DNA of 25,972 nt from Flammeovirgaceae bacterium UBA2371 (GCA_002345965.1 DDTF01000057.1:1-25972); one strand, 5' to 3'. Counted from the first letter of the stretch, positions 18,101-24,461 are shown. The notes: generated by a model from the letters alone, not told the origin. Program-made: numbers and translations.

Positions 18101-18264
18101 GGGGTGACAAGGTGTTTGAAATGGAAAATTACAATAATGCTGACCGCAAGTTTGAAGGCAAGAGTGATAGTGGAAAAGAGCTTTCAAGTGGTGTATATTT
18201 TTATAAGATTGAATTTTTAAACGGACAACCTGAACTTACTGGGTACTTGACTATAAAGCGATAA
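15151..18264 (+). CDS. T9SS type B cargo protein B2: FG-GAP/VCBS repeats, one adhesin-type repeat, CHU_C
   Basis: A protein of 1037 residues, paralog of B1. It has the same cationic extension (MLSKK, SSRIS, LLSKLYKLTRR, NNLKWQ; residues 1-62), then KVAAVGGTMAAL and an AVAQ cleavage site near 84. Ten calcium-loop motifs follow (DLDNDGDYDIVVGG, DLNGDGLKDLIVGV, DYDGDGDMDVFIGH to DFDGDGDLDAFVGL), ending near base 17215. One adhesin-type repeat (about 17280-17680) replaces the two of B1, which accounts for the 105-residue difference. A cadherin-like domain (EACDLDGLC) and CHU_C follow (from about 17995; MSPNGDGLNDYF, FTRWGDKVFEME, GYLTIKR). The porP/sprF gene starts 2 nt after its stop, so B2 and the membrane protein are one operon. 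This fits the known pairing of T9SS type B cargo with a dedicated PorP/SprF partner. Confidence 0.92.
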   Translation: MGLSNDLDRMLSKKCLQLESFSSRISASKKSGLFYRFASSKRNSLLSKLYKLTRRVNNLKWQMKVAAVGGTMAALGNTQDAVAQSTIGPFVKQDRASNPLRYPLEGYRLRPTVVDLDNDGDYDIVVGGYYEVLVYENVGTNTNPKFNDRYLVDSGLSPLAIAGYGSPAFADLNGDGLKDLIVGVTGSVDRIQFFINDGGTTLGDGAGRITFTEQTGPWDNVAKTGNPFYGINSNLPGFDPAPFLIDYDGDGDMDVFIGHDYSNLGDGYMVHYYQNDGSNNFTQLSWNQESNITSYYDYSAVPLFADVDQDGQLDFIMGRQSGDVRFFKGSGNNNFTEQTGPWDPIAKTGNPLDGIDFGFLSAPAFADLDNDGDLDMVFGANFSSYKYKSGDNDGLNYFINQGNAVFEQQLYLENPFNGISVYREAAPVMVDIDGDGDLDVVLGAKYGGDDGQPDLVVYTNNNGVFIQDKESSLAQISLDGYNYNIKPVFVDIDNDGDRDLFIATDGEIFFYRNNEGTFEPEVSPIDAYALYEAEDISYNSRLSLAFIDVDGDGDLDAFIGSNDGYYFTSTSKVDFLENQGTPEVPNFVGANEPAPFDIATFRNQVSLTSVDIDSDGDLDIVLSETVYDAYTFAQTTEFRLFLNNADGTLTEGTLPVLGLDKISRFSTISLVDFDGDGDLDAFVGLGTYYNGVQGGIISYYKNDNPAAALAVTTNVLDYEFGSGPIVLDANLTLADQDNDQIIRATVTIQNFQPGDELLTFTTQAPVTGSFNTSTGVLILQGSAPLATYQSILRTVAYEYSGPDPGTRKGSAGKVKALTRTIAFAVLDADKTSGQSASRTVNVASQPKNPPVIAQSTLKTIINKSTGIDLNTIITDPDGNLDPLSFKVIPNVSPTPARVGNATIANGLLNIDYSGTDFAGIDIVTIEACDLDGLCASAELSIEVEGHIVVRNGMSPNGDGLNDYFRLENITSLGAQNKVSIFTRWGDKVFEMENYNNADRKFEGKSDSGKELSSGVYFYKIEFLNGQPELTGYLTIKR

Positions 18265-18266
18265 GC

Positions 18267-19178
18267 ATGAAAAAATATCTACTCCTCATCATCATTAACG
18301 TCACTTGCTTTGGCCTGAGCTTTGGTCAGCAAGATCCGTTGTATTCGCAATACATCAACAACCCCATGGTGATCAACCCCGCCTATGCCGGGCTGAACAA
18401 TAACTTCAATGCGTCCCTCTCTTATCGTACGCAGTGGGGTGGTTTTGAGGGCAACCCTACTACCGTCAATGTAAACGGACATATCTCTTTGGTAGACAAT
18501 CGCGTAGGTGCCGGATTGCTGATCGTTCAAGACAAGATCGGTAACGTAACCAACACCGAGTTTCAGTTGGCAGGTGCCTACAAACTGCAGCTGGAAGACG
18601 TGACCTTTAGCTTTGGTATGCAGGCTGGAGTGATCAACTTTCAAAGCGACTTTAATAAATTAAACCTGGCTGATCCGGGAGATCCCGCATTCGCAGGTAA
18701 TGAAAACCTGAGTAAGCCCAACATTGGTGCAGGAGTAGCACTTAAAAGTGAAAGGTACTTTGTGGGACTGTCCGTGCCCCGTCTATTAAGCACCACTTTC
18801 AAAAGCAGCATGGGCGAACAGTTTGATCTTTACAACCAGCACTATTATTTGTTTGGAGGCTATGTATTCAACATGGGTACCCGCATCAGACTGAAGCCTT
18901 CTGTACTGTTAAAGTCAGTGAAAGGCTCTCCCCTCTCCACCGACCTTAACTTCAACCTCAACATCGATCAGTTGTATACTGCTGGTGTATTTACCCGAAA
19001 TTTCAATACCTACGGCATCCAGTTGGGAGCCCTTTTAAAAGAGCAATTCCGATTGGGATACACCTTTGAAATCCCCACTGCGGGTTCAGTTGGTTCACAG
19101 TTCAACACTCATGAAATTATGCTGGGTGTGAGGATGTCGTTACTGAATTTCCACGATCGCTCACTCAGCAACTTCTGA
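18267..19178 (+). CDS. PorP/SprF family type IX secretion membrane protein
   Basis: A protein of 303 residues, the usual family length. A signal peptide (MKKYLLLIIINVTCFGLSFGQ) is followed by the family hallmark QDPLYSQYINNPMVINPAYAG, then SYRTQWGGFEGNP, a run of alternating strands expected for an outer-membrane beta-barrel (GAGLLIVQDKIG, FSFGMQAGVI, YYLFGGYVFNMG) and a C-terminal ending in LGVRMSLLNF. SprF and PorP act with T9SS; SprF is needed for delivery of SprB, and such genes commonly follow CHU_C cargo genes. Here it is 2 nt downstream of B2, so it is probably the dedicated attachment or export partner of B2 and perhaps also of B1 and A1-A3, which have no porP of their own in view (inference). 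Confidence 0.93.
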   Translation: MKKYLLLIIINVTCFGLSFGQQDPLYSQYINNPMVINPAYAGLNNNFNASLSYRTQWGGFEGNPTTVNVNGHISLVDNRVGAGLLIVQDKIGNVTNTEFQLAGAYKLQLEDVTFSFGMQAGVINFQSDFNKLNLADPGDPAFAGNENLSKPNIGAGVALKSERYFVGLSVPRLLSTTFKSSMGEQFDLYNQHYYLFGGYVFNMGTRIRLKPSVLLKSVKGSPLSTDLNFNLNIDQLYTAGVFTRNFNTYGIQLGALLKEQFRLGYTFEIPTAGSVGSQFNTHEIMLGVRMSLLNFHDRSLSNF

Positions 19179-19206
19179 TTGGCTTAATATATTTCGTTTA
19201 TTTTAG
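19179..19206 (+). promoter_or_regulatory. Weak promoter candidate for the pterin genes
   Basis: TTG (19179-19181) and TATTTTAG (19199-19206) resemble the Bacteroidota -33 and -7 boxes but are only 17 nt apart, and the -7 box deviates at one fixed base. If used, the 19216-19259 hairpin would lie in the leader of the pterin transcript. Confidence 0.25.
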
Positions 19207-19215
19207 CACTTAATC

Positions 19216-19259
19216 TCCCTGAAGGAAGAACCTTTTGCAGGGATTGGTGTTTTTTCTTT
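19216..19259 (+). terminator. Probable terminator after the PorP/SprF gene
   Basis: TCCCTGAAGG (19216-19225) pairs with CCTT (19231-19234) plus CAGGGA (19238-19243), with a 3-nt TTG bulge and an AAGAA loop. A T-rich tract (TGTTTTTTCTTT, 19248-19259) follows after a short spacer. It lies 37 nt past the PorP stop and just before the next gene's ATG at 19264. A role as attenuator of the pterin genes is also possible. Confidence 0.5.
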
Positions 19260-19263
19260 AATC

Positions 19264-19674
19264 ATGAAGGTAGCAGTATCTCGTAAAGAACATTTTAACG
19301 CAGCCCACAGGCTCCATAACCCTGATTGGTCAGCGGATAAAAATCAGCAGGTATTTGGCAAGTGTAACAACCCCAATTATCACGGACATAACTACGAGGT
19401 GATTGTAACCCTTACAGGGGAGCCCGACTCTAATACTGGGTATGTGTACGACATGAAGTTGCTGAGCGACCTCATCAAAGAACATGTACTCCAACATTTT
19501 GACCATAAAAATTTAAACCTTGACGTTGCTTACTTTAAAAACCTCAACCCCACTGCAGAGAACATTGCGGTGGTAATCTGGCGGATACTGAGGCAGCACA
19601 TCGACAATCAATATGAGCTTAAAATCAAACTCTATGAGACAGAAAGAAATTTCGTTGAATATCCAGCCCATTAA
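19264..19674 (+). CDS. ptpS: 6-pyruvoyl-tetrahydropterin synthase (PTPS/QueD superfamily)
   Basis: A protein of 136 residues. Zinc ligands His15 (FNAAHRL), His40 and His42 (NYHGHNY), catalytic Cys34 (FGKCNNPN), the Asp80-His81 pair (FDHKNLN) and the pterin-anchoring Glu125 (YETERN) are all present. The sequence follows the animal PTPS pattern (FGKCNNPNxHGHNYxVxVT, DHKNLxLDVxYF, TxENxAVxIW) rather than E. coli QueD, which lacks the KCNNPN segment. The expected reaction is conversion of 7,8-dihydroneopterin triphosphate to 6-pyruvoyl-tetrahydropterin, a step to tetrahydrobiopterin. A QueD role in queuosine synthesis is the main alternative. Its 3' end overlaps folE, which makes its substrate precursor, so the two genes are coupled. 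Cytoplasmic. Confidence 0.9.
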   Translation: MKVAVSRKEHFNAAHRLHNPDWSADKNQQVFGKCNNPNYHGHNYEVIVTLTGEPDSNTGYVYDMKLLSDLIKEHVLQHFDHKNLNLDVAYFKNLNPTAENIAVVIWRILRQHIDNQYELKIKLYETERNFVEYPAH

Positions 19675-20326
19675 ACCTCTGGACAGAGAGTTTGATGAGG
19701 ATGATCACATCCTCTCCTCTTGGGAAACTCCGGTGAGGCCCGATGCTTTCGAAATGGAAGACGACCTGAAGATCGAAAAAATCGAAAAACACTTCAGGGA
19801 AATCATGACCATCTTAGGCCTCGATCTCAATGACGACAGCCTGAGTGGCACACCCCGCAGGGTGGCCAAAATGTATGTAAAGGAGGTCTTCAGCGGTTTG
19901 AATCCAAAAAACAGACCTCATGCCCGTCTTTTTGACAATAAGTACAATTACAACCAGATGCTGGTGGAGAAAGACATTACCTTCTATAGCCATTGTGAGC
20001 ACCATTTTGTGCCCATTTACGGCAAGGTGCATGTGGCCTATTTCTCCTCAGGAAAAGTAATCGGTCTCTCCAAAATCAACCGCATTGTTCAATATTATGC
20101 CAAACGGCCTCAGGTACAGGAGCGACTTACCGTTCAAATAGGCAAAGAGATGGAAAGGGCGTTGAATACCCCCGATGTGGGTGTAGTGATTGATGCCAAC
20201 CACATGTGCGTAGCTTCCCGTGGCGTGGGCGACACCAACAGCAAAACGGGTACCGCTTATTTTTCCGGTAAATTTCAGGACGAAAACACCAAGCGCGAAT
20301 TCCTCAACTACATCAACAGTAAATAG
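19634..20326 (+). CDS. folE: GTP cyclohydrolase I (FolE)
   Basis: A protein of 230 residues if ATG 19634 is used (237 from ATG 19613; the next internal Met at 19754 would remove a DDHI-SSW-TP-R-DAF segment typical of Bacteroidota FolE). It converts GTP to 7,8-dihydroneopterin triphosphate. Seen motifs: GTPRRVAKMYVKEVFSGL, zinc ligands Cys121 and His124 in SHCEHHFVP and Cys192 in NHMCVASRG, GKVIGLSKINRIVQYYAKRPQVQERLT, and the C-terminal TKREFLNYI. The gene overlaps the end of ptpS by 41 nt in another frame, an arrangement that implies coupled expression. With ptpS it gives the first two steps of tetrahydrobiopterin-type synthesis; folE also feeds folate. Cytoplasmic homodecamer in the family. 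Confidence 0.95.
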   Translation: MRQKEISLNIQPIKPLDREFDEDDHILSSWETPVRPDAFEMEDDLKIEKIEKHFREIMTILGLDLNDDSLSGTPRRVAKMYVKEVFSGLNPKNRPHARLFDNKYNYNQMLVEKDITFYSHCEHHFVPIYGKVHVAYFSSGKVIGLSKINRIVQYYAKRPQVQERLTVQIGKEMERALNTPDVGVVIDANHMCVASRGVGDTNSKTGTAYFSGKFQDENTKREFLNYINSK

Positions 20327-20367
20327 GAATCCGATTTCAAGGATGGGATTTTAAGTTTTCAAATTGA

Positions 20368-20413
20368 GGGGCTGGATTAAACCCTAAATTTTGAATTTAA
20401 TTGGCCCCGTTTT
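20368..20413 (+). terminator. Possible terminator after folE
   Basis: GGGGC (20368-20372) pairs with GCCCC (20404-20408), and inside it ATTAAA (20376-20381) pairs with TTTAAT (20396-20401), separated by a small internal loop. GTTTT follows. The T-tract is short, so efficiency is uncertain, but it is placed 42 nt after the folE stop and ahead of the acn promoter region. Confidence 0.42.
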
Positions 20414-20448
20414 ACCCTCAGGGATTCCAAATTCCTCTCTCTTTTTAG

Positions 20449-20456
20449 TACCTTAG
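20449..20456 (+). promoter_or_regulatory. Candidate -7 element upstream of acn
   Basis: TACCTTAG fits TAnnTTTG at all but one fixed base and lies 31 nt before the acn ATG, matching the spacing of the candidate boxes before B1 and B2. No convincing -33 TTTG is present. The 20327-20479 gap otherwise holds only the folE hairpin. Confidence 0.33.
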
Positions 20457-20479
20457 CCGTTCAACTAAGACTACTATTT

Positions 20480-23050
20480 ATGGTGTTTGATTTAGACATG
20501 ATAAGGGCGGCTTACAAGGCAATGCCTGGCCGAATTGAAAAAGCAAGAAAAATAACCGGCCGACCGCTTACACTCACTGAAAAAATTCTTTATTCACACC
20601 TCCATGCTGATCAACCCATGGAGAAATTTGTACGAGGTAAATCCTACGTAGAATTTACTCCTGATCGTGTGGCCATGCAAGACGCTACTGCGCAGATGGC
20701 ATTGCTTCAATTTATGTCCGCAGGCATTCCAAAAGTAAAGGTGCCCAGCACCGTTCACTGCGACCATCTCATTTTGGCCAAAAATGGTGCTAAGCAAGAC
20801 CTGAAAGACTCCATCACCGCCAGCGGTGAAGTATTTAGTTTCCTCGAATCAGTATCCAATAAATATGGCATCGGCTTCTGGAAGCCCGGTGCAGGTATCA
20901 TTCATCAGGTGGTATTAGAAAACTATGGCTTCCCTGGCGGAATGATGATCGGAACCGACTCCCATACGGTAAATGCCGGTGGGCTGGGCATGATCGCCAT
21001 CGGAGTGGGTGGTGCTGATGCCGTGGATGTAATGGCAGGCATGCCGTGGGAATTGAAATTCCCTAAATTGATCGGTGTAAAACTGACCGGTAAATTAAGT
21101 GGTTGGACTGCCTCTAAAGATGTGATCCTCAAAGTGGCAGGTATCCTTACTGTAAAAGGTGGCACCGGAGCAGTTGTTGAATATTTCGGTCCGGGTGCAA
21201 ATAGTTTGTCTTGTACCGGTAAAGGTACCATCTGCAACATGGGTGCTGAAATTGGTGCTACCACCTCTACTTTTGGTTACGACCAGAAGATGGCGGAATA
21301 CCTGAGAGGCACCGGCAGAAAAGAAGTAGCAGAACTGGCCGATAAAATAAAAGAACACCTCACCGGAGATCCGGAAGTATATGCCAATCCTGAAAAATAT
21401 TTTGACCAGGTAATTGAAATCAACTTGTCTGAATTGGAGCCGCATGTCAACGGGCCATTCACACCCGACAGGGCTATTCCTATTTCCAAGTTTGCCGAAG
21501 AGGTAAAAGCCAACAACTGGCCGCAAAGACTTGAGGTAGGATTGATTGGATCCTGTACCAACTCCTCTTATGAAGACATTACCCGCTCGGCTTCTTTGGC
21601 CAAACAAGCGGTAGACAAAAAGTTGAAAGCCAAAGCAGAGTTTACCATCACACCGGGTTCGGAGATGGTGCGCTACACGGTAGACAGGGATGGCTACCTG
21701 GGTATCTTTGAAAAAATGGGAGGTGTTGTATTGGCCAACGCTTGCGGACCTTGTATTGGTCAGTGGGCACGACACTCCAACGATCCCAACAGAAAGAATT
21801 CCATCATCACTTCTTTTAACAGGAACTTTGCCAAGCGCAATGACGGAAACCCCAACACCCACGCATTTGTTGCTTCTCCTGAAATAACAACTGCATTTGC
21901 CATAGCGGGTGATCTTACGTTCAATCCATTGAAAGACAAACTCACCAACGAAGACGGTGAACAGGTGATGTTGGACGAGCCACATGGAGTAGAATTTCCT
22001 CCAAAAGGATTTGATGTAAAAGATCCCGGCTACCTTGCTCCCGCCAAAGATGGCAGCAAGGTAAAAGTGTCCATAGCCAATGATTCCAAACGACTGCAGG
22101 CACTGAGTCCATTCGAACCGTGGGATGGCAAGAACCTTATCGGTATGAAATTACTTATTAAGGCAAAGGGTAAATGTACTACCGACCACATTTCCATGGC
22201 AGGTCCGTGGTTGCGGTTCAGAGGCCACCTGGACAATATCTCCAACAATACGTTGACGGGGGCCATGAATTACTTCAATGAAAAAACAGACAGCGTAAAG
22301 AATCAGCTAACAGGACAATACGGACCAGTGCCTGATACACAACGCGCCTATAAGAAGGCGGGTATCCCTACCATTGTTGTGGGTGATCACAACTATGGAG
22401 AAGGATCTTCAAGGGAACATGCCGCCATGCAACCTCGCCATTTGGGTATTCGCGTTATTCTGGTGAAGTCATTTGCACGAATTCACGAAACCAACCTGAA
22501 GAAGCAGGGAATGTTGGGTGTAACTTTTGCCAATGAAGCGGATTACAATAAAATTCAGGAAGATGATACCATCGACATCATTGACCTTACCAGCTTTGCG
22601 CCCGACAAGCAACTTACTATGGTACTGAATCACAAAGATGGAAGCAAAGACACCATCAAAGTAAATCATACCTATAATGCCGGACAAATCGGATGGTTCA
22701 AAGCAGGTTCTGCCTTGAACTTAATCGCCAAATCGCCCGACAAGCCAAAAGCGAAGGCTAAGAAAAAGCCAGCTAAAAAAGCAGTGGCCAGGAAAAAGGT
22801 GGCGAAGGCTGCCAAGAAGGTGAAGAAAGTGGCAAAGAAAGCTGCCGCCAAAAAGAAGAAAGCCACAAAGGTCGCCAAGAAAACAACCAAAAAGGTAGTG
22901 AAGAAGGTGGCGAAGAAAGTTAAAGCTGCCACTAAGAAGGCTGCCAAAAAAGTGAAGAAAGTAGCAAAGGCTGGCAAGAAGGTAGCCAAGAAAGCAAAAC
23001 GAAAAGTAGCTAAGAAAGTAACGAAGAAGTCGAATAAGAAGAGAAGATAA
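20480..23050 (+). CDS. acn: Aconitate hydratase with a C-terminal histone-H1-like Lys-rich tail
   Basis: A protein of 856 residues. Residues 1 to about 750 are a complete mitochondrial-type aconitase, which interconverts citrate and isocitrate in the TCA cycle. The [4Fe-4S] ligands are Cys359 (GSCTNSSYEDITR), Cys422 and Cys425 (ANACGPCIGQW), at the same spacing as pig aconitase. DSHTVNAGGLGM and the swivel-domain GEGSSREHAAMQPR are also present. The core ends with HTYNAGQIGWFKAGSALNLIAK, where the family normally stops. Without a stop or frame change, a 105-residue tail follows (752-856), about half Lys and a quarter Ala, with repeated KKVAKK units. The usual length is about 755 residues, so this is a fusion or extension. 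Ferritin starts 3 nt after the stop, which links the two in iron use. The tail could bind nucleic acid (inference). Confidence 0.96.
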   Translation: MVFDLDMIRAAYKAMPGRIEKARKITGRPLTLTEKILYSHLHADQPMEKFVRGKSYVEFTPDRVAMQDATAQMALLQFMSAGIPKVKVPSTVHCDHLILAKNGAKQDLKDSITASGEVFSFLESVSNKYGIGFWKPGAGIIHQVVLENYGFPGGMMIGTDSHTVNAGGLGMIAIGVGGADAVDVMAGMPWELKFPKLIGVKLTGKLSGWTASKDVILKVAGILTVKGGTGAVVEYFGPGANSLSCTGKGTICNMGAEIGATTSTFGYDQKMAEYLRGTGRKEVAELADKIKEHLTGDPEVYANPEKYFDQVIEINLSELEPHVNGPFTPDRAIPISKFAEEVKANNWPQRLEVGLIGSCTNSSYEDITRSASLAKQAVDKKLKAKAEFTITPGSEMVRYTVDRDGYLGIFEKMGGVVLANACGPCIGQWARHSNDPNRKNSIITSFNRNFAKRNDGNPNTHAFVASPEITTAFAIAGDLTFNPLKDKLTNEDGEQVMLDEPHGVEFPPKGFDVKDPGYLAPAKDGSKVKVSIANDSKRLQALSPFEPWDGKNLIGMKLLIKAKGKCTTDHISMAGPWLRFRGHLDNISNNTLTGAMNYFNEKTDSVKNQLTGQYGPVPDTQRAYKKAGIPTIVVGDHNYGEGSSREHAAMQPRHLGIRVILVKSFARIHETNLKKQGMLGVTFANEADYNKIQEDDTIDIIDLTSFAPDKQLTMVLNHKDGSKDTIKVNHTYNAGQIGWFKAGSALNLIAKSPDKPKAKAKKKPAKKAVARKKVAKAAKKVKKVAKKAAAKKKKATKVAKKTTKKVVKKVAKKVKAATKKAAKKVKKVAKAGKKVAKKAKRKVAKKVTKKSNKKRR
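22733..23047 (+). other. Histone-H1-like tail domain of the aconitase
   Basis: This encodes residues 752-856 of the aconitase. By count it has about 50 Lys, 24 Ala, 14 Val and 4 Arg in 105 residues, with only one Asp and no Glu. Units such as AKKVKKVAKKAA, AKKAKRKVAKK and the PAKKA motif resemble bacterial H1-like proteins (Hc2, AlgP type). Lys codons alternate AAG and AAA and Ala and Val codons vary, so it is not a pure triplet expansion and looks maintained for its protein sequence. It should be disordered or helical on DNA. The tail has no ATG of its own. Confidence 0.9.
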
Positions 23051-23053
23051 AAA

Positions 23054-23608
23054 ATGAAAAAGCAAGTAAAACAAATGATCACCCCTACCCGGTCGCTTAC
23101 CAAAGAAACGGAAGCGTTGTTGAACAAGCAGATTGTAATGGAGGGTAAGTCATCTGCTTACTATCTTTCCATGGCTTCATGGTGCGAAACAAAAGGGTAC
23201 GAGACCTCCAGTCAATTTTTGTATAATCACGCAGAAGAGGAGCGCATGCACATGTTAAAATTATTTAAATATGTGAATGCAGCTGGAGGTCATGCCCTGC
23301 AACCAGAAGTAACCGGAATCAAACACACGTTCAAAAGTCTGAGAGAAGTATTTGATCAGACCCTCAAGCATGAAATTGCGGTAACAGAGTCTATCAATGA
23401 ACTGGTGGATCACTGTTTCAAAATCAAAGACTTTGCTACATTCAATTTTCTACAATGGTTTGTAAGCGAACAACGTGAAGAAGAAACTTTGGCACGCAGA
23501 GCAGTAGAACTATTTGATTTGATCGGAGAAGAAGGTGTGGGATTATTTATGATCGATCAGGAAATAGGCAAGCTCGAAGCGTACGCTGCGAAAGTGGCAC
23601 AAGCATAA
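23054..23608 (+). CDS. ftnA: Ferritin (FtnA type, non-haem)
   Basis: A protein of 184 residues. All E. coli FtnA ferroxidase residues are found with a constant offset of 13: Glu30, Tyr37, Glu63, His66 (EEERMHM), Glu107, Gln140 and Glu143 (WFVSEQREEE). The extra N-terminal 13 residues (MKKQVKQMITPTR) are basic. Met8 is an alternative start. No haem-ligand signature of bacterioferritin is evident. The 24-mer oxidises Fe(II) and stores it as mineral in the cytoplasm. It begins 3 nt after the acn TAA, so both are on one transcript and their amounts should be linked. A strong bidirectional hairpin ends the unit. Confidence 0.96.
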   Translation: MKKQVKQMITPTRSLTKETEALLNKQIVMEGKSSAYYLSMASWCETKGYETSSQFLYNHAEEERMHMLKLFKYVNAAGGHALQPEVTGIKHTFKSLREVFDQTLKHEIAVTESINELVDHCFKIKDFATFNFLQWFVSEQREEETLARRAVELFDLIGEEGVGLFMIDQEIGKLEAYAAKVAQA

Positions 23609-23626
23609 TTTTCCTTTTGATCTATT

Positions 23627-23669
23627 AAAAAGGTTCAGTATACAATGGGTGTACGCTGAACCTTTTTTT
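23627..23669. terminator. Bidirectional intrinsic terminator between ferritin and the Nudix gene
   Basis: AAAAAGGTTCAG (23627-23638) and CTGAACCTTTTT (23656-23667) form a perfect 12-bp stem, extended after a small internal loop by TACA/TGTA (23641-23644 and 23650-23653). A-run and T-run flanks on the two sides give a U-tract in both directions. It lies between the convergent stops at 23608 and 23671. Confidence 0.88.
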
Positions 23670-23670
23670 A

Positions 23671-24294
23671 TTATAAGATTTCCTTTAATATCGTTCTGAA
23701 TTCATTCAGCATCATGGCCGTGGCTCCCCACACTATTTCATTTTCTATTTCGAAATGAGGAGCACGCATGGAATAGCGATTGGCCGCTAAAATTTCCCTC
23801 TCTTTAATGGCATCTTCTTTTAGCAAGTCATCGATATTACCTTGAAGTATTCTTTCTACTTCATGCTGATCAGGGATAAACAATGGTTTTTGAAGGGCAA
23901 TAGAAACTACAGGTTTGATAAGGAAATTACTGGGGATCACGTAAAAATCACTTAACGTTCCCAATACTCTTATGGATTCGGGAGGCACCCCTATTTCTTC
24001 ATGCGCTTCACGCAAGGCCGTGTGGATAATGTCTTCTCCTTCCTCTTTTTTGCCCCCAGGCAAACTAATTTGTCCGCTATGTAAGCCTGCATATTGCGGA
24101 CGTTTGATTAATGGAAATTGTATACGTCCGTTTTCTTCATACAACAAGATTAAAACACTCCCCAACCGGGGTGAGACAGAGTGTTCGAATTTGGGAATAT
24201 TTTTACCAATAGGGGTAGCTTTCAACAAATGGTGTGCTTTTTCCCCGGGAAGCATTCCTTTTTTTAACCTTTCTTCAATTTTATCAAATACCAA
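23671..24294 (-). CDS. Nudix hydrolase, CoA pyrophosphatase (NudL-like)
   Basis: A protein of 207 residues. The Nudix box GGKKEEGEDIIHTALREAHEEIG fits GX5EX7REUXEEXGU with REAHEEIG carrying the metal-binding Glu residues. The segment just before it (LIKRPQYAGLHSGQISLPGG) matches the extended signature of CoA-diphosphatase Nudix enzymes (LLTKRS-LR-H-GQVAFPGG type). These cleave CoA or acyl-CoA to 3',5'-ADP and 4'-phosphopantetheine or its acyl form, in the cytoplasm. ATG 24294 begins MVFDKIEERL. It converges on ferritin and shares its terminator, with no evident functional link. A substrate other than CoA cannot be excluded from sequence alone. Confidence 0.92.
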   Translation of the reverse strand: MVFDKIEERLKKGMLPGEKAHHLLKATPIGKNIPKFEHSVSPRLGSVLILLYEENGRIQFPLIKRPQYAGLHSGQISLPGGKKEEGEDIIHTALREAHEEIGVPPESIRVLGTLSDFYVIPSNFLIKPVVSIALQKPLFIPDQHEVERILQGNIDDLLKEDAIKEREILAANRYSMRAPHFEIENEIVWGATAMMLNEFRTILKEIL

Positions 24295-24319
24295 AATAAT
24301 TTAGCTTTTAAAATAATTT

Positions 24320-24327
24320 TATATTTA
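24320..24327 (+). promoter_or_regulatory. Candidate -7 element for the SusC/RagA-like gene
   Basis: TATATTTA fits TAnnTTTG except at the last base. It lies 142 nt before the ATG at 24462, which would give a long leader. No -33 TTTG is seen. The same AT-rich stretch also precedes the divergent Nudix gene, so it may serve either direction. Confidence 0.28.
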
Positions 24328-24355
24328 CCCTAGCAAAATTAAGGTATTAATAGCA

Positions 24356-24388
24356 CATTTCAAGTCCCTTAGTGATGAAGTTGAAATG
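24356..24388 (+). promoter_or_regulatory. Inverted repeat in the leader of the SusC/RagA-like gene
   Basis: CATTTCAA (24356-24363) is matched by its exact reverse complement TTGAAATG (24381-24388), separated by 17 nt. A 2-nt bulge would extend it by AGCA/TGCT. It could be an operator for a dimeric regulator or a leader hairpin. It lies 73 nt before the start codon; the rest of the gap (24295-24461) shows nothing else. Confidence 0.38.
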
Positions 24389-24461
24389 CTCATTTGAATC
24401 ACAACCAATTTTGTTCAACTCCGTTTCTAAGGAAAATCAAATCAACCAAACAAAATAAATT

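Noticed and set aside
19613..19633. The ATG at 19613 as the folE start.
   Set aside because: It cannot be excluded, but the first seven residues it adds are not recognisable as conserved, whereas the conserved N-terminal segment is fully kept from 19634.
22672..23127. A 151-codon open frame on the minus strand opposite the Lys-rich aconitase tail, very rich in Phe and Leu and resembling a membrane protein.
   Set aside because: It is the complement of AAR codons (TTY/CTT) and has no homology that I recognise. The plus strand carries the aconitase fusion and the ferritin start, so this is a shadow.
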